The notes: generated from the sequence alone by a model not told the origin. Counted from the first letter of the stretch, positions 8,460 through 17,754 are shown. The stretch is DNA of 64,000 nucleotides from Chitinophagales bacterium (GCA_026936105.1 JAIXKI010000017.1:1-64000), one strand, 5' to 3'. Numbers and translations: made by a program.

Positions 8460-9191
8460 TCAACTGTTCCAGATCCTCCAGCTTTCTTCTGCCTGAATGA
8501 TCAGCATCTCATAACCATTCTTGATCTCAGCCCCTTTTTCTTCGCCTTTTTTTAAAAACAATGTCTTATCAGGGTTGTAAACCATATCAAAGAGAAAGTG
8601 ATCAGAAGTAACAGAATCGTAAGGGAGCAAAGGAAATTCGGAGACTTTGGGATACATCCCCAGCGGAGTGGTATTGATGATGAGTAAATGCTCCCTGATC
8701 ATCTGAGTGGTGATCTGATCCCAGGTCAAATGATCTTCAGAAGCTTTTCTGGATACGATTTTATAGTCAATACCCATTTTCTTCAATACAAATGCCACCG
8801 CTTTTGAAACTCCGCCAGATCCCAGTATCAGGGCTTTTTGATGACGGGATTTCAGCCCTTTTTTTAATGAATATTCAAATGCAATGACATCAGTATTATG
8901 ACCCAGTAATTTTCCATCCATGATCTTGATGCAGTTACAGGCTCCTGTCTTTTCAACTACATAGCTTGAACTATAGAGGAAAGGGATCACCTGCTCTTTG
9001 TAGGGAATAGTTACGTTCAGGCCTTTCAGTTCCGGATGAAGATCCAGAACCATCTTCAATTTATCAATAGAAACTATCGGGAAGTTTTCATAACGGTGAT
9101 CATACAGTTTCTCACTCTCAAATTTTTCTGTAAAATATTTTTTTGAAAATGAGTGAGACAAGGGATACCCAATCAATCCATAGAGCCTCAT
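8460..9191 (-). CDS. aroE: Shikimate dehydrogenase
   Basis: The 243-residue product catalyses NADPH-dependent reduction of 3-dehydroshikimate. Motifs in order are GYPLSHSFSK (shikimate-binding Ser pair), NVTIPYKEQV (catalytic Lys), LGHNTDVIAF (Asn/Asp pair), the nucleotide-binding loop LGSGGVSKAVAF and NTTPLGMYP. It is slightly shorter than enterobacterial AroE (about 270) but complete. It is the last gene of a leftward TPR-comA-aroE operon; its ATG overlaps the comA stop (TGATG), so translation is probably coupled. Confidence 0.95.
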   Translation of the reverse strand: MRLYGLIGYPLSHSFSKKYFTEKFESEKLYDHRYENFPIVSIDKLKMVLDLHPELKGLNVTIPYKEQVIPFLYSSSYVVEKTGACNCIKIMDGKLLGHNTDVIAFEYSLKKGLKSRHQKALILGSGGVSKAVAFVLKKMGIDYKIVSRKASEDHLTWDQITTQMIREHLLIINTTPLGMYPKVSEFPLLPYDSVTSDHFLFDMVYNPDKTLFLKKGEEKGAEIKNGYEMLIIQAEESWRIWNS

Positions 9192-9964
9192 CAGGCGTTT
9201 TCTTTTTTCTTCAGATATAAATTAAAAGTATCGCCCCTCAACCCTATACGCATTGCTTCCAGAGGGATAACTTCTGTAGGAGCAATATTTCCCAGATTTA
9301 CATTACACCCGAGCAATTCAATGAAGTACAACTGTTGCGCTTTCTGGGGAGCTTCCCAGATAATTTTTTCACCGGAGATTTTGGTCAGTATTTCACCCAC
9401 AAGGCCTTGCCTTACTTCACCGCTGTCGCGATATAGTCCGACATTTCCTGCTTCTCTCGCTTCAGCGATCACATAGGAAGAACCTGCTTCAAGCTCTGCT
9501 TTCATTTGTTCGATCCACTTATATGGAGGCATAATGTTCTTAGCATCTTTACTTCCCACTTCGCTCAATACAACTCCGTGTTTTGTTAGCTTTTCAATAT
9601 ATCCGCATTTCTCGGCATGAGGGATGGTGATGGAGCCATCACTGACTTCCATATAGTTTATACCATACTCTTTACAGGTAGCCACATAATCATCAAACTG
9701 ATCTCTGATCAAAAAGGCTTCAAACAAGGTGCCTCCGAAATAAACAGGGATATCATATGAACGATAAACTTCCAGTTTCTCAGATAAGTTAGGAGTTACA
9801 AAGGAAGTTCCAAAACCAAGTTTCACTACATCCACATGCGGATGGGATACGCTTAAAAAATTCTTCACTTCATTTACGCTTAATCCTTTGTCCATAATCA
9901 TGGTGATTCCGGAAATACGTGGTTTCTGATTCCGTTCGGGTATCTGCTCCAGTTCAAAATTCAT
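9191..9964 (-). CDS. comA: Phosphosulfolactate synthase family protein
   Basis: The 257-residue product matches phosphosulfolactate synthase (ComA), a TIM-barrel enzyme that adds sulfite to phosphoenolpyruvate. Typical stretches are ITMIMDKGLSVNEVKNFL, DVVKLGFGTSFVTP, VYFGGTLFEAFL, INYMEVSDGSI, VLSEVGSKDA, VIAEAREAGNVGLY and LGCNVNLGNIAPTEVIPLEAMRIGLRGDT. The open frame continues upstream to 10075 with hydrophobic residues unlike the family; I chose the ATG at 9964, which restores normal length. In methanogens ComA leads to coenzyme M; in Bacteroidota the product may feed sulfolactate, cysteate or sulfonolipid synthesis, which is inference. Confidence 0.88.
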   Translation of the reverse strand: MNFELEQIPERNQKPRISGITMIMDKGLSVNEVKNFLSVSHPHVDVVKLGFGTSFVTPNLSEKLEVYRSYDIPVYFGGTLFEAFLIRDQFDDYVATCKEYGINYMEVSDGSITIPHAEKCGYIEKLTKHGVVLSEVGSKDAKNIMPPYKWIEQMKAELEAGSSYVIAEAREAGNVGLYRDSGEVRQGLVGEILTKISGEKIIWEAPQKAQQLYFIELLGCNVNLGNIAPTEVIPLEAMRIGLRGDTFNLYLKKKENA

Positions 9965-10077
9965 TTTCTCAAAATTTGAGTTCAGAAAAGATCTGCAATT
10001 TTTTTTGACGCCGCAAAAATAGGGAATGATCAGCAGAGTGATCAATCTTGCAATAACACTAACGTATGTAAGCAAAA

Positions 10078-11499
10078 TCAGATTGATCTCTTTCTTTTGA
10101 ATCGTACCAGCAGATCAACCACCCGGGAATCCTGAAGTATGGAGGGATTCAATTCAATGAGCTTTTTAAGCATTTTCGGTGCCTTTTCCATTGCTTTTTC
10201 CAATTGGACTAAGGCTTCTGAAGGGCGATGCAGGGCAAATAGTACGGCACTTTTATAAAAAAAGAAAAAAGGTTTTTCCTGTGTGTAGCCAAGGGCAGCA
10301 TCCACCTGCTCCAAAGCTTCTTCAAAATATTCTGTATTGTAGAGGCAACGGATCAGTGCTTCCCAGCCGGATGCATGACGCGGCCGGAGCCGGACAGCCT
10401 GTGAAAAATACTGGATAGCATCCTTATGAAGACCTGAATTCATTTTACATTCTCCCATCAATAAATTGTATTCAGGTTTGAGGCGCTGCAGTTTTAGTGC
10501 CGTATCCAGCTGCCTCGCACAACTTTCCCATCGTTGTTCATTGAAGTAAGTGCATGCTATCTTATAATAAAGTTTGCTGTCGCCCTGGTTCAAATGCGAT
10601 GCTTTCCGGTAATAAAATCTTGCCTGGGCATAATTTTTTAAACGGTCATAACAATGACCGATCGCTTCATAGATCACCGATTCCGGTTTGGCCAGTTCAA
10701 CCACTTTTCCCAAAACCTCTATGGCCTCTTTGTATTTCCTGATGCGGATATAGGCATCACCCATATTCCGGTAAGCATAATCTAATTTTTCATCAATCGT
10801 TACGGCATACTGATAAGCATCAATAGCTTTTTCATACAATTTCAAACTCTGGTATGCTGCTGCAAGATTGAACCATGCCAGTTCATTATAGGGAAAATCA
10901 TCAATGATTTTCTGATGAATACGAATACTCTCCTCGCTTCTACCCGTAAAATCTGTCCAAAAACAGATTTTATATAAAGCTTCTTCATTATTCGGGTCAT
11001 CCTGTAGGATCAGCTTCAGGCAATCAAACACTTTATCAAATTCTTCATGATCGTCATATACATCGGCCAGGTCAAAAAGCAAGTATATTCTCTCATCGCC
11101 GCTGAACATTTGAATGGCTTCTTCCAGCAGGCGTACAGCCTTTTTCTGCTCGTCCAATGCGAGGTATGCATCAGTACGAAGAATGTAGAGGTCAATATTG
11201 CCTATGTCCAGAAGTTCCACTTTGTCCAACTCACCTAAGGCTTCCTGGTACCTTCCAAGGCTGATCAGGATATCAGCTTCCCGGATAATGAGTGCAGAAG
11301 AATAGGGATAGAGCCGGATACCGGTTTGGGCTGCCTCCAGCGCCCGGTGAAGGGTATCCTTATCAACAAAATAATTGACAATCTTCTCAAATGCTTCTTC
11401 TTCAAGGAATGAATTTGTAAAGCCTTGCCTCAGATCTTCATAGATCTTTAGTAGTTCCCGGATATCTTCCTGGCCTTCGGGGTATGGTTTATCTTTCAT
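10078..11499 (-). CDS. Tetratricopeptide repeat protein
   Basis: The 473-residue product is built almost entirely of TPR helical pairs; for example ALIIREADILISLGRYQEAL, LAWFNLAAAYQSLKLYEKAI and YAYRNMGDAYIRIRKYKEAI show the 34-residue W/L/G/Y/A/P pattern over about residues 35-430. There is no signal peptide or membrane helix, so it is probably a cytoplasmic scaffold. It is the first gene of the operon, ending only 113 nt before the preferred comA start and 2 nt after the longest possible comA frame. Its partner is unknown. Confidence 0.88.
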   Translation of the reverse strand: MKDKPYPEGQEDIRELLKIYEDLRQGFTNSFLEEEAFEKIVNYFVDKDTLHRALEAAQTGIRLYPYSSALIIREADILISLGRYQEALGELDKVELLDIGNIDLYILRTDAYLALDEQKKAVRLLEEAIQMFSGDERIYLLFDLADVYDDHEEFDKVFDCLKLILQDDPNNEEALYKICFWTDFTGRSEESIRIHQKIIDDFPYNELAWFNLAAAYQSLKLYEKAIDAYQYAVTIDEKLDYAYRNMGDAYIRIRKYKEAIEVLGKVVELAKPESVIYEAIGHCYDRLKNYAQARFYYRKASHLNQGDSKLYYKIACTYFNEQRWESCARQLDTALKLQRLKPEYNLLMGECKMNSGLHKDAIQYFSQAVRLRPRHASGWEALIRCLYNTEYFEEALEQVDAALGYTQEKPFFFFYKSAVLFALHRPSEALVQLEKAMEKAPKMLKKLIELNPSILQDSRVVDLLVRFKRKRSI

Positions 11500-11720
11500 C
11501 GTTCAATCAGATTTTAGCGAGAAAACAGTGAAATCTGGGCCTGATAAAAAAACGATCTTTTTACACAAATAATTTATTCCAAACAAGTTAATTTAAACCT
11601 CCCGTAATACTACGAACCAATTTTTCCCCAAATGTGTAAAATCCCGGACATTTTTAAGTTGCAATGTAACATTTCAGGCGCCATGCCGTTAAACAAGTAC
11701 TAAATTTCTCGGACAGACAA

Positions 11721-11753
11721 TTTGTTTTTTATCATCTTTTATTGTTAAATTTG
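11721..11753 (+). promoter_or_regulatory. Bacteroidota-type promoter
   Basis: TTTG at 11721-11724 and TAAATTTG at 11746-11753 are separated by 21 nt, close to the phylum consensus. It lies 36 nt upstream of the small secreted-protein gene at 11790. Confidence 0.6.
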
Positions 11754-11789
11754 TGATTCATAGCAATTAAAACTATAATATCATCAACA

Positions 11790-12119
11790 ATGCTTGGAAA
11801 AAAGTTGACCATATTTGCACTATTAGCAGTTACTGCTGTAGCTGCTTTTGCAACTTTAGGCGATGGGAAAGCTAAAAAGTCCAACTCAAAGAAATCCCTG
11901 CTATCCAGTAAAACAACTTTAACTCCCGGTGTTTTCTCTTTAAAATCAGGATACAATTTCAGAGGTAGTGAAATTGTTAATCTTGAAAATAACAGATATA
12001 TCAACATCAACACGGTGATCACCTATCAGAAAGGGAACAGCACTTATATCATGCCTCTTAAAAAGAAAGTACTTTTGGATAAAGTAACCTTTAATCCTAA
12101 TCCAAACACCAGGCAATAA
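11790..12119 (+). CDS. Small secreted hypothetical protein
   Basis: The 109-residue product has a signal peptide (LTIFALLAVTAVAAFATLG, about residues 6-24), a basic Lys/Ser-rich stretch just behind it and a predicted beta-rich remainder with no cysteines. I do not recognise the family. A good promoter lies directly upstream and it converges on the gene at 12125 with 5 nt between the stops. The frame on the opposite strand (11732-12022) is its antisense shadow. Confidence 0.65.
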   Translation: MLGKKLTIFALLAVTAVAAFATLGDGKAKKSNSKKSLLSSKTTLTPGVFSLKSGYNFRGSEIVNLENNRYININTVITYQKGNSTYIMPLKKKVLLDKVTFNPNPNTRQ

Positions 12120-12124
12120 TTTTT

Positions 12125-12790
12125 CTACATTCCGCCTACATTCTTACTTTCCTCATAAGTCATAACCCGGTATCCGGATTTGGGCAGGTCAAATTTTGAA
12201 GCAGGCACCGGATTGAAATTGATGCTGGATACGGTATAAGTCACTTTAAGTTTTCCCAATGAAGCTTCATATTGCATGGCCAGGCCGGGAAGATTTTTAT
12301 TCAGGTACTGAAATTCTTTATTGACCGGTTCCAGATCACGGGTGAAATAAACTGTAAATGTGGAAGTATCATTCAATTTACCGATCGCCTTCTGACAATT
12401 ATAGCCGGCAATGGTTTTAAATTCATTTTCAAAAGTAAAGGTCACTCCTTCATATTTCTTATTGGATTCTTTCCAGTCATTTGCGTTCATTTTGATCATA
12501 TACTTCTGTTCCCCGTAATCTTTTAAGACAGTTACTTCTCCTGTCTTTCCATCAATAATGGTGGATTGAGTTCCCAATGAACTGATCATTTCCGAACGGC
12601 TGGAATTTCCTTTGAGATAAACAACACTGGTGGCGCCATCGAGCAGGTCGGCTGCTTGCGGGCTTTTATTATCTGTGTTGATCACAATATCATAAGAGAT
12701 CGTTGCTTCCGTAAGTTTCTTCTGAGCTGATACAGACAAAGAAAAAAACAGGGCCATGAAAACAAATACCGTATGAATTGCTTTTTTCAT
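12125..12790 (-). CDS. Secreted GLPGLI-like protein
   Basis: The 221-residue product has a clear signal peptide ending near SVSAQ (residue 22), followed by a beta-rich domain. Features such as ATISYDIVINT, an IDGKTGEVTVL strand, KTIAGYNCQKAIG and NKNLPGLAMQYE resemble the Bacteroidota GLPGLI/DUF4412-type periplasmic proteins, here with LPGLAM in place of the hallmark GLPGLI. Function is unknown for the family. It is monocistronic, downstream of yidC on the same strand. Confidence 0.75.
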   Translation of the reverse strand: MKKAIHTVFVFMALFFSLSVSAQKKLTEATISYDIVINTDNKSPQAADLLDGATSVVYLKGNSSRSEMISSLGTQSTIIDGKTGEVTVLKDYGEQKYMIKMNANDWKESNKKYEGVTFTFENEFKTIAGYNCQKAIGKLNDTSTFTVYFTRDLEPVNKEFQYLNKNLPGLAMQYEASLGKLKVTYTVSSINFNPVPASKFDLPKSGYRVMTYEESKNVGGM

Positions 12791-12897
12791 CTTTTCTTAT
12801 TCAATAAAAAGACGTGCCAAATTAATCAATATGTTGCATCCGCCACAATGATCTTTGCCAAACGAAATTTTTCAACAGGTACTTAAGAGTTATTTAA

Positions 12898-14745
12898 CTA
12901 CTTCTTTCCCTTCTGTTGTGCCTGTTTCACCTTTTTTTGCTGCTCTTGCATTTGCTCAAAACGCTCCTGCCACTTTGATTTTGCTTTGGGCTTTTTCCGG
13001 GTTTCCTGAATGCCTGCAAGTATCTTATCATGATCAATAATATAGGTTTGAATCACATACTGGATCGCCAGGGTGATCAAATTGGAGACCGTATAATACC
13101 ATGTCAAAGCCGACGGGAGGTTGTTGAAGATAAACAATAAAAATACCGGGAATACATAAGGCATGTACTTCAACAGCGGATTACTCTGATCCGGTGTCAT
13201 ACTCATACTGTATACGGAGATAAGCAAACTCGTGATTACAGCAAGTATGGTAAAAAGACTCAGGTGGCTTCCAAGCAAGGGTATCTTAACTCCAAAGTTT
13301 ATAAATACATCATACGCTGAAAGGTCTTTTGCCCACAGAAAACTCTGTCCCCTCAACGATACTGTGGAATTAAAGAAACTATATAGCGCAAAAAATATCG
13401 GTATCTGCAATAGAGCAGGAATACAACCTCCAAGAGGATTCACCCCCGCCTCCCTGAAGAGTTTCATCTGCTCCATCTGGATTTGTTGCTGATCTCCGCC
13501 GTATTTTGCTTTCAATGCCGCGATCTCCGGACGCAACACCTTCATTTTGGCTCCGCTCAGGTAACTGGTATAAGTGAGTGGGGAGATCAGCAACCGTATA
13601 ATAATCGTCAACAAGGCAATCGCCAATCCGTAACTCCCCACAAAACCTACCATGAAATCAAATATGGGCATGATCAAAAACCTGTTCACAGGTCTGACAA
13701 ACGCATAAAGACCCTGGCCCAGGTTGATCAGTTTTTCAAATTTCATGTCATACTTCTTTAGTATGTGAAAATCATCGGGGCCGTAAAAAATATCAAAAGG
13801 TATTGTTGCATTCATTGAGGGAGACAACTTGATCTGCATATTTGCCGTTGATCTCAGGATCGTCTTTGTGCTGTCCGGAGGCATAGTCCACTCCATTTTA
13901 CCTGAAGAAAAATTATCTTTTGCCACCAGGAAAGTATTAAAGAAACGTTGCCTGATGCCGATCCACTGAACCGGTTTATTGAAATCCAATTCACTTTTCT
14001 TCACCGCAGTGTGATAGTCAAACTCGCCATCCATAACATATCCGATCTGCGTATTCTGCTTTTCAAAAGAGATATCGGATTCCTGTTGTACAGCGCTATA
14101 TTGCCAGGTCAGGTTCATCACATTTTGCGTAAGGAGTTTATCAGCGCCGTTCAACTGAATGGTAAAGCCAAGCATGTACTCATTTTTCTTCAAAACAAAA
14201 CGGTGGACTATTGAGAGAGCAGAAGCGCTGTCTTTCGACTTAAGCGTAAACTGTATCACTGTGCTATCAGGCGTCTTTACCGAATCTATTCCCGAAAAAA
14301 TCATGTCGGCAACCGTTGCACTGCTGTTGAGTCCGGTATTGATGTTATAATTCAGTTTATCAAAATCAGTTCCGGCCAGTTTCACTAAAGAGCTATCCTG
14401 ATTTCTGAACTTTTTCAGTTCCACCCATTTCGGTTGTCCGCCTTTATTGGTAAAAGCAATCTTCACCAGGTCATTCTCAGCATATACCAGATGCTCTGAA
14501 TCTGATACAGCCGTCTTAAAGGCCCCTTCATTATTTGTACGATTCAGGGAGTCAAGTTTCAACGAATCAATTCTTGTGGCAAGCGTATCAATGATGGGTC
14601 TGGGGTTTCTGGCATTTTCAATGGAATCCTCAATCGCCTTTTTTTTCATTAAATCACTCTGTTCCTTACTGGTATAAAAAAAGTAGGCAATAAATAATGC
14701 CGCCAGCACTACAAAACCAATGACAGTATTCTTGTCAAACTTCAT
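12898..14745 (-). CDS. yidC: Membrane protein insertase YidC
   Basis: The 615-residue product has the Gram-negative YidC layout: an N-terminal transmembrane helix (about residues 7-24), a large periplasmic beta-sandwich domain (about 60-350) and the C-terminal five-helix insertase core (about 370-570). The core shows LISPLTYTSYLSGAKMKVL, NPLGGCIPALLQIPIFFALY and SALTWYYTVSNLITLAIQ. The Lys/Gln-rich tail is usual for Bacteroidota. YidC inserts inner-membrane proteins alone or with SecYEG. The gene is a single unit here. Confidence 0.96.
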   Translation of the reverse strand: MKFDKNTVIGFVVLAALFIAYFFYTSKEQSDLMKKKAIEDSIENARNPRPIIDTLATRIDSLKLDSLNRTNNEGAFKTAVSDSEHLVYAENDLVKIAFTNKGGQPKWVELKKFRNQDSSLVKLAGTDFDKLNYNINTGLNSSATVADMIFSGIDSVKTPDSTVIQFTLKSKDSASALSIVHRFVLKKNEYMLGFTIQLNGADKLLTQNVMNLTWQYSAVQQESDISFEKQNTQIGYVMDGEFDYHTAVKKSELDFNKPVQWIGIRQRFFNTFLVAKDNFSSGKMEWTMPPDSTKTILRSTANMQIKLSPSMNATIPFDIFYGPDDFHILKKYDMKFEKLINLGQGLYAFVRPVNRFLIMPIFDFMVGFVGSYGLAIALLTIIIRLLISPLTYTSYLSGAKMKVLRPEIAALKAKYGGDQQQIQMEQMKLFREAGVNPLGGCIPALLQIPIFFALYSFFNSTVSLRGQSFLWAKDLSAYDVFINFGVKIPLLGSHLSLFTILAVITSLLISVYSMSMTPDQSNPLLKYMPYVFPVFLLFIFNNLPSALTWYYTVSNLITLAIQYVIQTYIIDHDKILAGIQETRKKPKAKSKWQERFEQMQEQQKKVKQAQQKGKK

Positions 14746-14997
14746 CCGGTTAAAATTTTTAAGAGGGGCAAAGATAAGGTAATCGGGATAGTTTCGGGGA
14801 GCAGAAACTGTATTTAAGTCAATCTTTTAATACCGGATATTTGTCCGAAAAGAGATAACATGCTTTAAGGTTTTCAGGTGCATGACTATCCCCAAGCCAT
14901 TTCTGAAATTTTACTTCAAACGAATAAGGAGAATCTGTGGTCTTCTATTTTGGTAAACTTCAAAACTTCTAAACGACTTTTCTACCTTCAAATATCC

Positions 14998-15028
14998 TTT
15001 GTGTAAAAAGAAATTTAATGTACGTTTG
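14998..15028 (+). promoter_or_regulatory. Consensus Bacteroidota promoter
   Basis: TTTG at 14998-15001, a 19-nt spacer and TACGTTTG at 15021-15028 match the phylum consensus exactly. It drives the collagen-like lipoprotein gene that begins 24 nt downstream. Confidence 0.8.
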
Positions 15029-15051
15029 AGATCAACATAAAATTTTTGATC

Positions 15052-15609
15052 ATGAGAAAATTATCTTATCTGTCAGTATCTGCATTTATTGCATTGTCCA
15101 TGGCATTCATTTCCTGCACCAAAGAAGGTCCGCAAGGCCAGCAAGGGCCACAGGGACCGCAAGGACCTAAAGGCGATCAGGGGCCAAAAGGTGATCAGGG
15201 CACTGCCAATGTATTTTACTCAGACTGGCTCAGTGTGACCTATAATAACGGAGTGGCAACGATCAGCGCTCCTAAACTGACCAGAGACATTGTTGACAAA
15301 GGTGATGTAAGGGTGTATTGCAATCTTGACGTACCCGCCAATCCTTTTGTAGTTTCTATCCCCTGCACTATTCCGATCGGACTTGTTTCCGATGATCCCA
15401 ACAATACTGAAGATGTGTACATTGACACATATTTTGAGGTCGGTAGCATCTACTTATCTTCCAATTATAATTTATCAACAGCATCTGATGGGTCTTTTAA
15501 GGTAAGATATGTGCTGATTCCGGGTAGTACCGGCGCCGGAAAAATGGCCTCTGATGTAAACTGGAACGATTATAATTCCGTGAAAGCATATTTGCATCTG
15601 GATGACTGA
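15052..15609 (+). CDS. Lipoprotein with collagen-like Gly-X-Y repeat
   Basis: The 185-residue product starts MRKLSYLSV and has a lipobox ending MAFISC (Cys about residue 23), so it should be lipidated. Right behind it are about eight Gly-X-Y triplets rich in Pro, Gln and Lys (GPQGQQ, GPKGDQG), a short collagen-like stalk. A globular beta-rich domain follows (about residues 55-185). An in-frame ATG 6 nt upstream is possible. Bacteroidota often carry such stalked surface lipoproteins; the ligand is unknown. The promoter is exceptionally clear. Confidence 0.82.
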   Translation: MRKLSYLSVSAFIALSMAFISCTKEGPQGQQGPQGPQGPKGDQGPKGDQGTANVFYSDWLSVTYNNGVATISAPKLTRDIVDKGDVRVYCNLDVPANPFVVSIPCTIPIGLVSDDPNNTEDVYIDTYFEVGSIYLSSNYNLSTASDGSFKVRYVLIPGSTGAGKMASDVNWNDYNSVKAYLHLDD

Positions 15610-15767
15610 TCTTCCTTTTAAGATCATGTGCATGTAACGTACATGAACATTATTATGGGTTCATAGCTGGAAATAATCCCGTAAAGGTCCGGGTCTTTTC
15701 ATCCGGATCAGTTGTATTTCAGCAATCGAGTAGGAAGGTAGCCATTATTTGGCTACCTGTCCTCTCA

Positions 15768-15801
15768 CACCACCGGACGTACGGGTCTCGTATCACGGCG
15801 G
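15768..15801 (-). ncRNA. Group II intron domain V
   Basis: A 34-nt hairpin just downstream of the reverse transcriptase gene on the same strand. The outer stem CCGCCG/CGGTGG, the central ATACG/CGTAC pairing and the position immediately before domain VI identify it as the catalytic domain V. Confidence 0.7.
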
Positions 15802-15805
15802 TTTG

Positions 15806-17080
15806 TTAGAATAACTTTGTTTGGTGTTCGGTTTTCCAATAGTAGTAGTTAGTAAAGCCTACGTATCGCAGTCGTGTAAAATATTCGTTGTTTAACGCAC
15901 GACATAATATGGGGCTGTGTGCTACTCTGCAATAGCCTTTTCTGCTGTTGCTCCATTCATAAGCCTTGCCGCTTTTGATGCCTGACTTTTCTAAGTTTAT
16001 CCGTTTTGTTTTCGGCTTCTTCCATTGTTTCCATATCCCTATTCGTAATCTTGTTCTTACCATTTCATCTAATTCCTTCATCTTGCTTTTAGCTTTGGCT
16101 ATACAAAAGTAGTTCACCCATCCTCTTATTACGGCTTCCATTTTCTTTATCTTCTCCCTCGCATTAGATGGGTCGTTGCGCTTTGTTTTCTCCTTCATCT
16201 TTTCTTTTATTCTTTTTAAAGATTTTGGAGCGATGCGTATTTCCCATCCCTTTTCGCTTTTGTAAAAAGAAAATCCAAGTAGTGTACTTTCATTTGGGCG
16301 ACTTACTTTGCTCTTTGTACGGTTTACTTTTAATTTCAGCTTGTTTTCTATGTAGGCTGTGATAGTTCCCATTACTCTTTTAGCGGATTTCTCACTTCTT
16401 ACATAAATGCTGCAATCATCTGCGTAGCGTACATAGCGATGACCTCTTGCTTCAAGCTCTTTGTCCAGTTCGTTCAAAACAATGTTGGATAGCAGCGGAC
16501 TTAACGGACTGCCTTGTGGTGTGCCTTCTGTACGTGGTATTATTACGCCTTCTTCCATGATGCCACTGTTGAGATAGCTCCGTATTAGCTTTAGTGTTCG
16601 CTTGTCGCTTATCTTCTTTGTTAGCAGCCCCATGAGTTTGTCGTGGTTTACTCTATCAAAGAACTTCTCCAAATCCAGTTCTATTATCCATTCATAATCT
16701 TCATTCAGGTTTATTTGTGCCTGCAATACCGCCTGGTGTGCATTGCGCCTTTCTCTAAACCCATAACTGTAATTGGAAAATTCTTCTTCATACTTCGGAC
16801 TTAACCATTGGGCAATGGCTTGCTGCAGTAGCCTGTCTGTTACCGTGGGTATTCCTAACATTCTCCTTCCGCCTTGCGGTTTGGGTATTTCTACCTTGCG
16901 CACTGCCTGTGGACGATAATTGCCTTCCAAAATATCTTTCCTTAGCGTTTGCCAGTTGGCGTTGAGGTAGTCGCGAAGTTCATCGGTCTGCATACCATCA
17001 ATGCCTCCGGCTCCTTTGTTTGCAGTTACCTGTTTAAAGGCTTTTTGTACGTTGCGGATGTCTAATATTTCTTCAAGCAT
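15806..17080 (-). CDS. ltrA: Group II intron reverse transcriptase/maturase
   Basis: The 424-residue intron-encoded protein carries the reverse-transcriptase domains (about residues 1-290): IPKPQGGRRMLGIPTV, SYGFRERRNAHQAV, IELDLEKFFDRVNHDKL, TPQGSPLSPLLSNIVLNELD and the catalytic RYADDCSIYV. A maturase (X) domain follows (about 290-400), with RGWVNYFCIAKAKSKMKELDEMVR and IWKQWKKPKT. No HNH endonuclease domain is present. The protein splices its own intron RNA and copies it into new sites, normally into replication forks or terminator stems when endonuclease is absent. Confidence 0.96.
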   Translation of the reverse strand: MLEEILDIRNVQKAFKQVTANKGAGGIDGMQTDELRDYLNANWQTLRKDILEGNYRPQAVRKVEIPKPQGGRRMLGIPTVTDRLLQQAIAQWLSPKYEEEFSNYSYGFRERRNAHQAVLQAQINLNEDYEWIIELDLEKFFDRVNHDKLMGLLTKKISDKRTLKLIRSYLNSGIMEEGVIIPRTEGTPQGSPLSPLLSNIVLNELDKELEARGHRYVRYADDCSIYVRSEKSAKRVMGTITAYIENKLKLKVNRTKSKVSRPNESTLLGFSFYKSEKGWEIRIAPKSLKRIKEKMKEKTKRNDPSNAREKIKKMEAVIRGWVNYFCIAKAKSKMKELDEMVRTRLRIGIWKQWKKPKTKRINLEKSGIKSGKAYEWSNSRKGYCRVAHSPILCRALNNEYFTRLRYVGFTNYYYWKTEHQTKLF

Positions 17081-17720
17081 ACTACTAAAAAAAACTTTCC
17101 TGCCTGTTCGGCAGACAGGTTTCCCGGTGTTGCTCTCATTGGTTGTGTGGTTTGGCTCAACTCCTTCTGTGTTCCTTTCAGCTTCCGGCTTATCCTTGCA
17201 CAGAAAGTTCTCTTACGTGTTTCGGTTGTTGTTGCTGTACCATAAACTTCCTGATTGCTTCACCATTCTAACATTCAGTCCTTCGTCCTTCTGTGAGACT
17301 TCCGCCTGTACCTTTTTTTTTCGGGTGCGGCTCGTTTCCGGCTTACTATGACCTCTGCTGACTTCTGAAAATACCATGATGTCATTCTTTGTTCTAACAT
17401 CTGTTTCCGCTTCGACATTCCCTCATGTCTCTGCCGGATTATTCTCAGATCTCTCAGGGTAAGTATATCCGCTTTCCATTCATGTAGCCTCTGCATTTAC
17501 ATGATAGCGTTCTGTACAGTATCGGGCTTTTGTTTGTTTAGCAACATCACCCACACTACCCTGCCTTATATGCAGTTTCTGTTCGTAGGCTCGAATGTTT
17601 GCCGCCTGCTTCCTTCAGATTCCATCTCACGATGGACACCCTTGCCCTTGGCTAATACTCCCTACTGTAAAGTGTATTCGGGACTTGCACCCTATAGCTG
17701 ATATACATGCCTGACACACT

Positions 17721-17754
17721 AAAAAAGCCGGTTCCATCAACTACCGGCTTTTTT
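17721..17754. terminator. Terminator of the M64-type peptidase gene, intron target
   Basis: A perfect 12-bp stem (17721-17732 with 17743-17754) and 10-nt loop, with A-run and T-run ends. It lies 59 nt past the stop of the leftward peptidase gene. The group II intron starts at the base next to its T-tract. Confidence 0.85.

Larger units (their letters stand above)
15725..17719 (-). mobile_element. Group II intron, probably class C
   Basis: On the minus strand the element starts GTGTG at 17719 (GUGYG rule), runs through about 640 nt of structured non-coding RNA, then the reverse transcriptase gene, a 34-nt domain V-like hairpin (15768-15801) and a domain VI-like hairpin with arms GGTAGCC/GGCTACC, ending near CGAT at 15725. 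It sits right behind the T-tract of an intrinsic terminator (17721-17754), the preferred site of class C introns. The protein lacks an HNH endonuclease, also as in class C. It looks intact. End positions are inferred from motifs. Confidence 0.85.

Noticed and set aside
11732-12022. 96-codon minus-strand frame
   Set aside because: Antisense to the small secreted protein at 11790, which has a signal peptide and a promoter.
15610-15724. Terminator of the collagen-like lipoprotein gene
   Set aside because: Only weak 4-bp stems are visible, so I do not call it.
17275-17496. 73-codon minus-strand frame before the reverse transcriptase
   Set aside because: It falls in the structured non-coding part of the group II intron and is Arg/Lys-rich by base composition.
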